47,666 bases of DNA from a bacterium. GTDB taxonomy: Bacteria; Chloroflexota; Dormibacteria; Aeolococcales; Bog-877. Shown here piece by piece: positions 33,017 to 41,700 of the stretch. The translations under genes and the position numbers were made by a program. Under the pieces are notes generated by a model. It ran no database searches, had not been told where the DNA came from, and saw nothing but the letters and a program-made list of their open reading frames with translations. The DNA is taken from assembly GCA_021791415.1 (NCBI GenBank), contig JAJYWQ010000063.1, forward strand, positions 1-47,666. Reading direction: 5' to 3'. Positions within the stretch are counted from its first letter, which is position 1. Each line of letters begins with the position of its first letter.

Positions 33017-34009
33017 TCAGCAGCTCCAGGCGCCGGAGAGGATGAGGGAGTCTCCGGCCCGGTCGACGAAGCGGATGAACATCCGGCCGTGGTCGGCCCC
33101 GGCAAAAATGCTGAGGTCCCCACCCACTCCTCCCCACAGGTCCCCGGGAATCCTCCCGACCTGCGCGGGGCCACCCTGGCGTGAGAGTTCGGCGGCGGCG
33201 AAGGGGCTGTTGATCGGGAGGTCCGCCGGGGTGAGGGCCGGGTAGTACCAGCCAGCCCCCTGGTACTGGGGGATCTCAACCTGCAGGACGTAGGGCTGGC
33301 CGGCGAGCACCAGCGACATGGCCAGGTTGAACTTGTCCCCGGCGAACAGGCCGCAGTTGGGAGCGCCCCCCACGAGGTCCGTCCCCGGGACCACGGCCTG
33401 GCCGACCTGGGCCTGGATCGCTCCCGAGGCGATCAGCGTCTCGGCATAGCCCGGCCCCGAGGGCGGCTGGGCGGGCGAGTACGCGGCATTCGGGGTGGAG
33501 CACGACCATGTCCCAGAGAGGGTCTCGGTCTGGCCCGCCCCCCTCAGCGCCAGGGAGAGGGTCCCGCCGTCGCCGCCAGCCCCCACGCTGACCCATCCGG
33601 AGCGGGCCACGTAGGTGCCTTCCAGGTTCGCCGAGGCCAACTGGACAGGGCCTCCGCCGAAGACCAGGTAGCGGCCGGGGCCCCCGAAGTTGGGGAGGGC
33701 CAGGCGCAGAGTCTCGACCCGTCCGGGAAGGCTGAGGTCCAAGACCGCCGAGAAGCCGGTGCCGGCGTACACACCGCAACTGGTCGCGTAGGCTGACCTG
33801 ACCTCACCGCGGATGGGGCCCTGGAGCACCAGGGACTGAGGAAGAGCCGCCCCGGTGGGGAGCGCCCCGGCGGGCAGCGGGGGCGCCGCCGCCCGGCGCC
33901 GGCGGGCGGCCAGGTGGACGGCCGGCGAACCGCAGCCGGCCACCCCCGCCAGGCAGACGAAGCCGCAGGCCGAGCCGACCAGCAGGCCGAGGAGGCCGGT
34001 GCGCCTCAA
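33017..34009 (-). CDS. Secreted lipoprotein with two tandem beta domains, unknown
   Basis: 330 aa. Lipobox VAGC after a hydrophobic run (GLLGLLVGSACGFVCLAGVA). After a Pro/Ala/Arg-rich linker come two similar domains of 110-135 residues, each with an early Cys (SCGVYAGTGF; NCGLFAGDKF), a hydrophobic strand pair, GGDGGTLSLAL or GGDLSIFAG near the end, and a closing LSGTWSC or LSGAWSC. The Cys pairs suggest one disulfide per domain. The start codon is TTG and no Shine-Dalgarno was found. The gene precedes meaB by 97 bp but meaB has its own promoter. Function unknown. Confidence 0.65.
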   Translation of the reverse strand: MRRTGLLGLLVGSACGFVCLAGVAGCGSPAVHLAARRRRAAAPPLPAGALPTGAALPQSLVLQGPIRGEVRSAYATSCGVYAGTGFSAVLDLSLPGRVETLRLALPNFGGPGRYLVFGGGPVQLASANLEGTYVARSGWVSVGAGGDGGTLSLALRGAGQTETLSGTWSCSTPNAAYSPAQPPSGPGYAETLIASGAIQAQVGQAVVPGTDLVGGAPNCGLFAGDKFNLAMSLVLAGQPYVLQVEIPQYQGAGWYYPALTPADLPINSPFAAAELSRQGGPAQVGRIPGDLWGGVGGDLSIFAGADHGRMFIRFVDRAGDSLILSGAWSC

Positions 34010-34465
34010 GGCCGGGCGGCGCCCAGGAGAGGACGGGAAGTGGGACAGGGCATGCCTTGGACCCTAAGGTACGCCCTGAGCCCGGCTGCGATCAACCTCC
34101 GGCGTCTCGAGAGGTGGCACAGGGCCCCCGCGCCCAGCCCTCCCCCCCTGCCACCCCACCGGGCCACACCAGGCCCCGGGGGCAACCGTGGCCACCCGGT
34201 CATGGGCAGTCCAACCTGAGGGCTTGGACCGGCGCTTTGCTGGGTAGCGAGTTCAGCTGGCACGGTCGTGACCGCGGCGGCCGCGAGGTCCCCTCCAGGA
34301 TCTGGCTCGGGCACTCCGGGCTCGGGCCCACACTCCAGGCAGCGACCCGGTACAGAGCCGGCAGGCTCTCGCCTCCGACATCGCCTTTCCGGGTGTGCGC
34401 CACTCGGCCGAGGGACTGGCCCCCTGGGGCCGGGGAAGGCGGTGAATGATGGGCCCCGCACCCCG
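34010..34465. other. Gene-free divergent region
   Basis: About 460 bp between the two divergent lipoprotein genes. Open frames here are short and look like shadows. I see no tRNA, riboswitch or clear operator. The TAGACT at 34470-34475 just after it is the likely promoter of the next gene. Confidence 0.4.
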
Positions 34466-34469
34466 ATGC

Positions 34470-34475
34470 TAGACT
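34470..34475 (+). promoter_or_regulatory. -10 element of the repeat lipoprotein gene
   Basis: TAGACT, 8 nt before ATG 34484. Spacing is slightly longer than in the other leaderless genes, giving a 1-2 nt leader. Confidence 0.4.
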
Positions 34476-34483
34476 CGGACCGG

Positions 34484-35845
34484 ATGGGGGCTGTGACCTC
34501 GCTCATCGTCTCGATCCTGCTGGTCACCGGGCTCGCTGCCTGTGCCGCCAGCCCCGCGCCGGCGCCGGGACGTGTCCAACTGCTGACGCCCGGCCTGCCC
34601 CCGGGGGTGCACCCCAACCTCCGCGCCGGACATGACCAGCTCCTGCTGGAAGCCCAAGAGGGCCCAGCGGTCATCAGTCCCAGCCTGGCTCCAGGGCACT
34701 ACACGTGGCACGCCGCCCCCATCCAAGTCGCCGGCTTGACCTTCGACCCGGTCTCATCCACGCAGAACTTCACCATCCGCTCCGGGAAGGTGCTCACCCT
34801 GACCATCAGGTACCAACTACAGTCGTTGGCCCAAGGCGCCGCCTGGAGAGAGGTCGCCGCCTCCATTTCTCCGGAGGTCACCCAGGGCTACGCCTACGTC
34901 AGTTGCGCCGACTCCCACTTTTGCATGTTGACGGCGGCTCTCGGCGAGCAAGGCATAGACCAGTGGATCTGGAACGGGGAGGCTTGGTCGGGACCCACCT
35001 CGACCGGCCTCGGCACCACATCCATCATCAGCTTGAGCTGCCCCAGTCCCGACTTCTGCACGATGGGCACCGGCAGCTACCAGCAGCCCGCACCGGCCTT
35101 CGTCGACGTCTGGAAGGGCAAGGACTGGGTCAGGGAAAGTCCGGTCGCGAGTCGCAACGTCCTGTTCTATGTGGCCAGCTGCGCCAGCACCGTGAGTTGC
35201 CTTGCCATCGCCGCCGTCAGCACAAGCAACACCCAACCCTTTCAGGTTCAGGAGGACTTCGCCTCGTCGTGGAACGGCAGCAGGTGGATCCCCACGGGCA
35301 CCCCCTTTGCCCCACATCCGTCGGGAATCCTCATGGAACCCGGTCAGCTCACGTGTCCGTACGACGGCACCCTGGTCGACTGCCTACTCGTCTCAGAACC
35401 TAATGATCCCAGCGTTAGCCCCAAACTCTTGGCCGGGAACCTGAGTACTTGGAACGGACACACCTGGCACCCCATCCTCCAGATCGCGGACGCCCAGTCA
35501 ATCGGCTGCCACACTCCCAACTATTGCCTTGCTGTGGCCGAGGCCATTGCCCCCATCTCCGCGGCCGGGGCCACCACGTACCAGGGGACCGCCTCGGCGT
35601 GGACCGGCTACCCCAGCGGCGGCCTCCATGTCCAGGGCCAGCCCCAGTGTCCGCTGACCGGCACCTGCTTCGCAGCGGTCCAGCCGAACCCAGCCCCACC
35701 GTCGCTCAACCTGTGGGCGTGGAACAAGCACCATTGGAGCGGCACCGCGGTCGCTGGAAGCATGGGTGGTGATCCCCTGCTGAGCTGCGCTGCCGACGGG
35801 TTCTGCCTGGCCGTGACGGACTCCGGGACCTACGCCCTCGGCTGA
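34484..35845 (+). CDS. Secreted lipoprotein with C...FC...WNG..W repeats, propeller-like
   Basis: 453 aa. Signal peptide with lipobox LAAC (SLIVSILLVTGLAACAASP). From about residue 140 a unit of 45-55 residues repeats about seven times: (S/T/G)C, 5-6 residues, (F/Y)C followed by small residues, then W-N-G-x-x-W or similar. Examples: SCADSHFC with WIWNGEAW, SCPSPDFC with VWKGKDW, SCASTVSC with SWNGSRW, GCHTPNYC, SCAADGFC. This fits a beta-propeller with one disulfide per blade. Its role is unknown; binding of a wall polymer or extracellular ligand is a guess. Confidence 0.7.
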   Translation: MGAVTSLIVSILLVTGLAACAASPAPAPGRVQLLTPGLPPGVHPNLRAGHDQLLLEAQEGPAVISPSLAPGHYTWHAAPIQVAGLTFDPVSSTQNFTIRSGKVLTLTIRYQLQSLAQGAAWREVAASISPEVTQGYAYVSCADSHFCMLTAALGEQGIDQWIWNGEAWSGPTSTGLGTTSIISLSCPSPDFCTMGTGSYQQPAPAFVDVWKGKDWVRESPVASRNVLFYVASCASTVSCLAIAAVSTSNTQPFQVQEDFASSWNGSRWIPTGTPFAPHPSGILMEPGQLTCPYDGTLVDCLLVSEPNDPSVSPKLLAGNLSTWNGHTWHPILQIADAQSIGCHTPNYCLAVAEAIAPISAAGATTYQGTASAWTGYPSGGLHVQGQPQCPLTGTCFAAVQPNPAPPSLNLWAWNKHHWSGTAVAGSMGGDPLLSCAADGFCLAVTDSGTYALG

Positions 35846-36171
35846 GGGTGCCCACGGCGCCATGCCGTTGGATGCCGGGGGTTCCGACCTCCCCCGCCTC
35901 CCGGGGCCTGGGCATATCGCGCATTCTCGTGTGGCGGGGGGACCCGATCAGGCCGCCAGGAGGGCGTAGGTGTCAAGGGCCGCGGCGTCATCGACTGTCG
36001 GGGAAGGCCGGCAGAAGGCGGTGTCCCCGGCGGCCATGCCACGAGACGGCCGGCGTTGCCAGAATGGAAAGCCCGTCTGGGGTCCAAGGGCGCGATCACA
36101 GCGGGCGGAGTGTCTGGCCACCCGTCAGTTCGCTGGTAGGGCGGCCTTCGGTCTCGGGCTTCGCCGAACGC
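35846..36171. other. Gene-free convergent region
   Basis: About 330 bp between two convergent genes. GC-rich with several weak palindromes, but no convincing terminator hairpin or gene was found. Confidence 0.4.
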
Positions 36172-38268
36172 TCAGTGGCCGGACTTCTTGTGACGCTTCC
36201 CCGGCCCGCCGTCACCCGGGGGCCCGCCCGGTCCACCCACGGTGCCACCGCCGAGAACCCGGTTGGTGGGTCCGGTGCCCGACAGGTAGTACACGGTCTG
36301 TCCCTGGTACTGGCCGACGATGAGCCCCGCCGGGGGCTGGTACCAGCTCGCCGGTTGGCCCTTGAGTGCGGCCACCATGAAGTCGTGCCAGAGAACCGCC
36401 GCGCCGCTTATCCCGTTGATGCCGCCCCCGTACATGGGCGCGTCGTTGGCGTTGCCCACCCAGTCGGCGCCAACCAGGGTCGGGGTCCAGCCGACAGCGA
36501 GGTTGTCCCTGAAGCTGTTGGAGGTCCCGGTCTTGACCGCCACCTGCCGCCCGGGGATGACCAGGGGCGTGTCGGGCCCGAACGCCAGCAGGCGGTTGCT
36601 GTCCCGGGACAGGATGGTGTTCATGATGAACGCCACCTGCGGAGAGACCACCTGGTGGGTGACCGAGGGGGCGGCATAGACGACAGCTCCGCTCTGAGCG
36701 GTCACCCGCAGGATGAAGCGCGCCGGATGGAGCTCGCCCTGGGCGGCCAGCACGGACCCGGCCTGGGCCATCTGCCAGAGCGGAATCGGATACGCGCCCA
36801 GGGTCAGGCTGGGGCCGTAGCTGGAGTCCGGGCTCCCGAGCGTGGTGACGCCGAAGGCCCGGGCCATATGGAGCACATTGGTGATTCCCGTGGCCAGCTC
36901 CACCCGCACCGCCGGCACGTTCAGCGAGTTGCCCAGGGCGACCTCGGCCGGAACGACCCCGAAATACCGGCCCTCGTAGTCGTGGACGACGTAGGGGCCG
37001 CCCCCGGGCCCGCCGGACGGCAGTGTCAGGGGGTCGTCGAGGATGGGGGTGGTCATGGTGATGGTCCGGCTGGCGATGGCGGCTGAGTAGGTGAAGATCT
37101 TGAAGGTGGAGCCAGTCTGCCGGGGAACGGCGGCCATGTCGATCTGGCCGCCCGGCACACCGGCTCCGGCTCCACCCACCCAGGTCACTATGTCGCCGTT
37201 GGCGGGGTTCTCCGCCACCAGGGCACCGTCGGTCATGTGCATCGCCGAGCGCGCGGCGATCACCTGCGTCACCATCTGCTGGGCCAGGCTGTTCAAGGGA
37301 AGGTCAAGCGTCGTGTAGACCCGGAGCCCCATCGTCGGGTACGAAGCGCCGAAGTGGGAGCTCAGCCACTGCTGGACCTGGTCCAGGAAGTAGGGGGCCG
37401 GGTCGGGCCCTCCGCTCGGGGAGATTTGGGTCGGCTTCGCCAGGATCTGGGCCGCGAGCCGCTTGCTGAGGTTGCCGTAAGTGACCATCGCCGCCACCAC
37501 CGCTCGCTGGCGCACTCTGGCACCGCCGGGGTTGGAGAAGGGGTCAAGGTATGAGGGGGCCGGGAGCAGCCCGGCCAGCAACGTGGCCTGGGAGGCTGAG
37601 AGGTCGCTCGCCGGTATCCCGAAGTAGGTTTCGGCCGCGGCCTGGACCCCGGTCGCCCCCTGGCCGAAGTAGACATCGTTGAGGTACTGGTCGAGGATCT
37701 GCCTACGGCTCAGCTTGGTCGCCAGGTCGTTGCCGTAAAAGATCTCCTTGATCTTGTAGATGACCGACTTGTTGTCCTGCAGGTATAGGAGCTTCGCCAG
37801 CTGTTCCTGGATGGTGCTGGCTCCCTGGGCGGCGGCGTGATGCACCGCGTCATAGAAGGCCGCCTGCAGGATGCGTCCCACATCGAAGCTGGGCGATGTC
37901 CAGTAGCCGTGATCCTCGATGTCGACCACCGCCTGCTGCATGACCGGGGCGATCTGGCTCAGCGGCACGGGGATCCGGCTCTCGCCCGGAGGGTGCAGGT
38001 CGGCTATCTGCTGCCCTCCAGCGGCGTAGACCAGGGTGTCGGAGGGGAAGCTGCGCGGTGACGCCGGCAGCGCGCTGTAGGTGTGGGCCAGGGCGCCGAA
38101 CGGAACCGCGAGCATGGCCAGTGCGGCGAGCGCCGTCACACCGCCCATGGCGACCAGTCGCAGGAGCCGCGGGCTGAGGCCCGTCAGGCGGGCCCGTGCG
38201 GCAGCCGCAGCCCGATCCGCCAGCCTGCGGACCCGAGCCCAGTCGCTCTCAAATGGATCTCGGATCAC
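36172..38268 (-). CDS. Class A penicillin-binding protein (PBP1a-type)
   Basis: 698 aa; polymerises and cross-links peptidoglycan outside the membrane. One TM helix at about 38-62, then a GT51 domain with catalytic Glu118 in VDIEDHGYW and GASTIQEQLAKLL at about 149. The transpeptidase domain has Ser387-Thr-Phe-Lys390 (RQTGSTFK), Ser448-Leu-Asn450 and Lys579-Thr-Gly. The tail is rich in Gly, Pro and Lys. The GT51 loop after the catalytic Glu is unusual: YWTSPSFD in place of the common FYxHxGxD. GTG 38268 is chosen because GAGGAGG lies 5 nt before it; the frame is open further up to a TTG at 38346. Confidence 0.9.
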   Translation of the reverse strand: MIRDPFESDWARVRRLADRAAAAARARLTGLSPRLLRLVAMGGVTALAALAMLAVPFGALAHTYSALPASPRSFPSDTLVYAAGGQQIADLHPPGESRIPVPLSQIAPVMQQAVVDIEDHGYWTSPSFDVGRILQAAFYDAVHHAAAQGASTIQEQLAKLLYLQDNKSVIYKIKEIFYGNDLATKLSRRQILDQYLNDVYFGQGATGVQAAAETYFGIPASDLSASQATLLAGLLPAPSYLDPFSNPGGARVRQRAVVAAMVTYGNLSKRLAAQILAKPTQISPSGGPDPAPYFLDQVQQWLSSHFGASYPTMGLRVYTTLDLPLNSLAQQMVTQVIAARSAMHMTDGALVAENPANGDIVTWVGGAGAGVPGGQIDMAAVPRQTGSTFKIFTYSAAIASRTITMTTPILDDPLTLPSGGPGGGPYVVHDYEGRYFGVVPAEVALGNSLNVPAVRVELATGITNVLHMARAFGVTTLGSPDSSYGPSLTLGAYPIPLWQMAQAGSVLAAQGELHPARFILRVTAQSGAVVYAAPSVTHQVVSPQVAFIMNTILSRDSNRLLAFGPDTPLVIPGRQVAVKTGTSNSFRDNLAVGWTPTLVGADWVGNANDAPMYGGGINGISGAAVLWHDFMVAALKGQPASWYQPPAGLIVGQYQGQTVYYLSGTGPTNRVLGGGTVGGPGGPPGDGGPGKRHKKSGH

Positions 38269-38772
38269 CTGGTCCTCCTCGGTCGGCACCTGCCTGAATG
38301 CCGTCACCGGGACGGCCAGGGGCCTGTCGGGGCACAACTCCTCCAACGCGGGGTGGCGGTCGCAGTTTCACCCCGGGCCGGCGCGAGGGCGGATGCTCCT
38401 GCCGGCCGCCCTCGGCGGTCTGGTGTGGGCCAGCCGCCCGGGGCGGGTGCGCCAGACCCGCACCTGAAGTGGAGGGCGTCCACGGCCGAGAGCGTTTACG
38501 GGCCTCGCCCGGTGTCGCCGGGGGACCGACTGGGAACGGTTCTGCCGCCAGCCTCGCCAGCCGCCCCAGGGTTGCCTCGGCCAGGCCGCCTGCCTAACGG
38601 GCGTGCAGCGGGGTCGCCGCGCGGTCAGCGCCGGGCCACTCCGGAGCGGACGAGGATCGTGCCGTCCCCTCCACGGCGAAGCCCCGGGCACAGCCGGCGC
38701 ACCCAATTCAGTACGGATCCGCATCATCTCGCCCGGCACTGCCGATGACCGCTTGGTCCACCGGCAGGGGGC

Positions 38773-38801
38773 TTGCATGTGGGCCGCACCCCGCCCATAC
38801 T
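38773..38801 (+). promoter_or_regulatory. Promoter of the eqolisin gene
   Basis: TTGCAT (38773-38778), 17-bp spacer, CATACT (38796-38801). Transcription would start near 38808, leaving a leader of about 40 nt with AGGAGG. The remaining 500 bp upstream, to the PBP start at 38268, hold no gene I can support. Confidence 0.45.
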
Positions 38802-38846
38802 TGCTGCCCAGCGCCACTTCCGGCGCGGCTTGACAGGAGGCCGGAG

Positions 38847-40088
38847 ATGCTGGGCAAGGGTGTGGCGTCCGCGCGGGCGACTTGGCGAGTCGGGGTGCTG
38901 CTCGGCGCAGGAGCCGTTGGCCTGAGCGCCATCCTCTCGGTGTTCGGGGGTGCCCAGGCTTCCCTCGCCGCGTCTCTTGGTCCCGTGGCCGGGCGCCACG
39001 CCGCGATCCACGCGGGTTGGGCTTCCTCCAACTGGTCAGGCTACGCCGAGACGTCTTCCACTCCATTCTCGGGCATCACCGGCGAATGGAAGGTACCCGG
39101 GGTCACCGGCCCCAACGGATCGTATTCCGCAACGTGGATTGGCATCGATGGCTTCACCAACAGCTCCCTGATCCAAACTGGCACGGAGCAGAACTATCTG
39201 AATGGCAGCGCCGAGTACTCGGCTTGGTGGACCACCTCCTCTCAGAACTTCGCTGAGCAGACGATCACCACCGGTTGCAGTAGCGGTTCGGCGGCTACCC
39301 TGGCTGGCACAGCGGTCGGGATTGGGGGTCCACACGCTACGGTTGGCGGCCACCACGGCCATGGCGGCACGCTCAGTGCCACCACGGGGCCGGCGACCTC
39401 CGTCACCGCTTCGTCGGCGACACTCACGGGAACGGTGAACCCGGGCGGCAGCGCCACCAGCTTCTACTTTGAATACGGGACGAGCACCAAGTACGGGTTC
39501 GTCACCGCGCCCGCGAGCGCTGGCTCAGGAACCAAGTCCGTGAGCGTGAGCGCGCCTCTGAGCGGGCTCGCGGCCTCCACCACCTACGACTTTCAACTCG
39601 TCGCCAGCGATTCCAGCGGTTCGGTGTATGGGGGCAACGTGTCCTTCACCACCGCCGCATCGTCCTCCGGCGGTTCGGGAGGAGCGGCCTGTGGCACCGT
39701 CAAACCCGGGGACTCCATGACCGCTGGAATCAGCCAGATCAGCAGCTCCAGTTGGAATATCACCATCGCGGACCTAACTGAGGGATGGACCTTCACGACA
39801 GGTGTCAGCTACACGGGTCCGGGCGCATCTGCGGAGTGGATTGTCGAGGCCCCCTCGCTCTGCACGGTCCACTGCACCATCGCCACCTTGGCCGACTACG
39901 GGAAGGTCACCTTCGACAATGGCACTGTGAACAGCGGGGCCGGACCTGGATTGACCACCAACGATGCGGGCGAGATGTTGGCCAAGAACGGCACGGTGAT
40001 CTCCATCCCCTCTGTTCCGGATGGGCTTGGGGACGGATTCGCCTGCGCCTACGGGTCCACCGCTCCCTCGCCTCCTCCCAACTCCTGA
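38847..40088 (+). CDS. Eqolisin-type (G1) peptidase with inserted Fn3-like domain
   Basis: 413 aa, secreted (signal peptide near residues 12-41). The G1 fold begins at SSNWSGYAETSSTPFSGITG. It has VPGVTGPNG, SATWIGIDGF and then LIQTGTEQ, whose Gln110 matches the catalytic Gln; later come VKPGDSMTAGI, WNITIADLTEGW and AEWIVEAP, whose Glu330 matches the catalytic Glu. These two are about 83 residues apart in scytalidoglutamic peptidase but 220 here. The extra part (about 144-280) holds a His/Gly-rich linker and a fibronectin III-like domain (SSATLTGTVNPGG, FYFEYGTSTKYG, LSGLAASTTYDFQLVASDS). ATG 38847 has AGGAGG at 6 nt. Eqolisins work at acid pH. Confidence 0.75.
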   Translation: MLGKGVASARATWRVGVLLGAGAVGLSAILSVFGGAQASLAASLGPVAGRHAAIHAGWASSNWSGYAETSSTPFSGITGEWKVPGVTGPNGSYSATWIGIDGFTNSSLIQTGTEQNYLNGSAEYSAWWTTSSQNFAEQTITTGCSSGSAATLAGTAVGIGGPHATVGGHHGHGGTLSATTGPATSVTASSATLTGTVNPGGSATSFYFEYGTSTKYGFVTAPASAGSGTKSVSVSAPLSGLAASTTYDFQLVASDSSGSVYGGNVSFTTAASSSGGSGGAACGTVKPGDSMTAGISQISSSSWNITIADLTEGWTFTTGVSYTGPGASAEWIVEAPSLCTVHCTIATLADYGKVTFDNGTVNSGAGPGLTTNDAGEMLAKNGTVISIPSVPDGLGDGFACAYGSTAPSPPPNS

Positions 40089-40103
40089 CGGCGGACGGCG
40101 CTC

Positions 40104-40125
40104 GACCGTGGGCGGCCACACGGTC
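40104..40125 (+). terminator. Hairpin downstream of the eqolisin gene
   Basis: A perfect 7-bp stem GACCGTG/CACGGTC with an 8-nt loop begins 15 nt after the stop. A further outer pairing GACGGCGG/CCGCCGTC extends it. No U-run follows. The rest of the gap to 40371 shows nothing. Confidence 0.4.
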
Positions 40126-40371
40126 CCCGCCGTCCGGTTCGAAGCGCACGTGCGCCTGCAGGGCCAGGGCCGTAGCGGAATAGCCTTGTGCCCCCTGCTG
40201 CCGCCGCTGGGGGAGGTCTTGCGTCAATGCCTTCCACAACCCGGAACTCTCACTACCCCTTGACTGGACTGCCAATCGGGGTCCCCACAGGGGGATCCGT
40301 CGGGGCCGTCTCGCAGCCCTGACTCGTCTCGGACCGAGGGTCCGGGTCACCGCCGGCCACCAGGAGTGGCT

Positions 40372-41700
40372 TCAAGGCGGCGGCAGCCGCGCCGAGTAGA
40401 TGGATCTGAGATTGAGGTGCCGAGACACCAAGGTGGCGCTGATGGCGGCCAGGACCATGGGGGCCACCAGGTTGACGGTGTGGCTTAGCTCGATCACCAT
40501 GGCGATGCCTGTGAGGGGGGCCTCGATCGCGGCCGCCAGCAGAGCCACGGCCCCGAGGAGCCCGTAGGCGGCCGACATCGTCCCGGGCCAGAGGGCAAGA
40601 AAGACATGGCCGGCCAGAGCGCCGAAGGCGGCTCCGAAACTCAAGGTCGGAGTGAAAAGACCTCCGGTGGCGCCGCTGCGCAGGCAGGCCGCGGTCACGA
40701 TCGGCTTTAGTGCGGCCAGAGCCAGGATGGTGAGGATCCCGGCTGAGCCGGTGAAGGCGAACTGGGCCAGATCGACCCCGTTGCCCAAGAGCAGCGGATA
40801 TCCCAGCGCGATCAGGCCGAGGGCAGTGAACACCAACAGGGGCTCGGCGAGCAGGAGGTGGCCGCGGGGGCGGTGGTCGCTCGCCCACCCGATCAGGTAG
40901 ACGTAGCCGCCGGAAGCCAGGCCGGCCAGGGGTCCAATCGCGAGCGCGAAGACCATGATCGGTAGGTTGGGCCCCGCCAGTTTGGGGATGGAGTAGACCG
41001 CGTGGTCGGGGAGCGTCAGCCAGGACACCGCGGTGGCGATCCCCGAAGTGAGCAGCGCCGGCACCACCACGGTCAGGCTCAGCGAGCCGAGGTAGATCTC
41101 GGCCGCGAACAGCGCGCCGGCGAAGGGGACGTTGTAGACGGCCGCCAGTCCCGCTCCCGCGCCGCAGGCGATCAGCAGGGTGCGCTGTTCCGGAGTCAGC
41201 CTTGCCCAGCGGGAGAAAAGCGCCCCGCCGGCGGCCCCGGCTCGCTGGGGAGCCGCCTCCCTTCCGATCGACCCACCCATGGCGACGGTCACCTCCGAGA
41301 TGGCTCCGCTCAGCAGGGTGCGCACCACCGAGATCGAGCCGCGGTGAGTCCAGACGACCTCGGTCGGTTCTCCTCCGGTCCCCTTGCTGGAGCGGTGCAG
41401 TATCCACAGGCCAACTCCGGTCACCAGCCCTCCGACCGCCAGAACCACCACCAACCGCACCGGGCCGTGACTCGCGGCGGCCCTGGAGTACTCGCCCGAG
41501 TGGTAGTCGAAGGCCAGGTGCTGAACGAACCGCAGCACCGCCATCATCGCGATCGCGCCGAGCCCGGCGCCGATGCCGGTCATGATGGCCATCGCCCAGA
41601 AGAGCAGGGGGAGGTCACTCAGCCGTCCGGGCACGTTTGCCTGCTGCTCTGCTCGTCGATCCGAGGGGGGAGCCGAATCAGGATGGCGCTGCTGCTTCAC
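40372..41700 (-). CDS. ClC-family chloride channel or H+/Cl- antiporter
   Basis: 442-aa polytopic membrane protein. The ClC signatures are visible: GGSIGREAAPQ (the GREGP motif with the gating Glu kept), IACGAGAGLAAVYNVPFAGALFAAE, and the late GATGGLFTPTLSFGAAFGAL; AAAIEAPLTGIAMVIELSH also fits. No CBS domains. Acid-resistance ClC antiporters export protons, which would suit an organism with a secreted acid peptidase. GTG 41700 is chosen because the frame upstream is not protein-like; its Shine-Dalgarno is weak. Confidence 0.88.
   Translation of the reverse strand: MKQQRHPDSAPPSDRRAEQQANVPGRLSDLPLLFWAMAIMTGIGAGLGAIAMMAVLRFVQHLAFDYHSGEYSRAAASHGPVRLVVVLAVGGLVTGVGLWILHRSSKGTGGEPTEVVWTHRGSISVVRTLLSGAISEVTVAMGGSIGREAAPQRAGAAGGALFSRWARLTPEQRTLLIACGAGAGLAAVYNVPFAGALFAAEIYLGSLSLTVVVPALLTSGIATAVSWLTLPDHAVYSIPKLAGPNLPIMVFALAIGPLAGLASGGYVYLIGWASDHRPRGHLLLAEPLLVFTALGLIALGYPLLLGNGVDLAQFAFTGSAGILTILALAALKPIVTAACLRSGATGGLFTPTLSFGAAFGALAGHVFLALWPGTMSAAYGLLGAVALLAAAIEAPLTGIAMVIELSHTVNLVAPMVLAAISATLVSRHLNLRSIYSARLPPP

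Noticed and set aside
32920-33279. Longer N-terminus for MeaB
   Set aside because: Overlaps the lipoprotein gene in another frame; the family start and the TACCAT element favour ATG 32919.
35846-36171. Minus-strand frame reaching 36099
   Set aside because: Pro/Arg-rich shadow-like translation with no family match.
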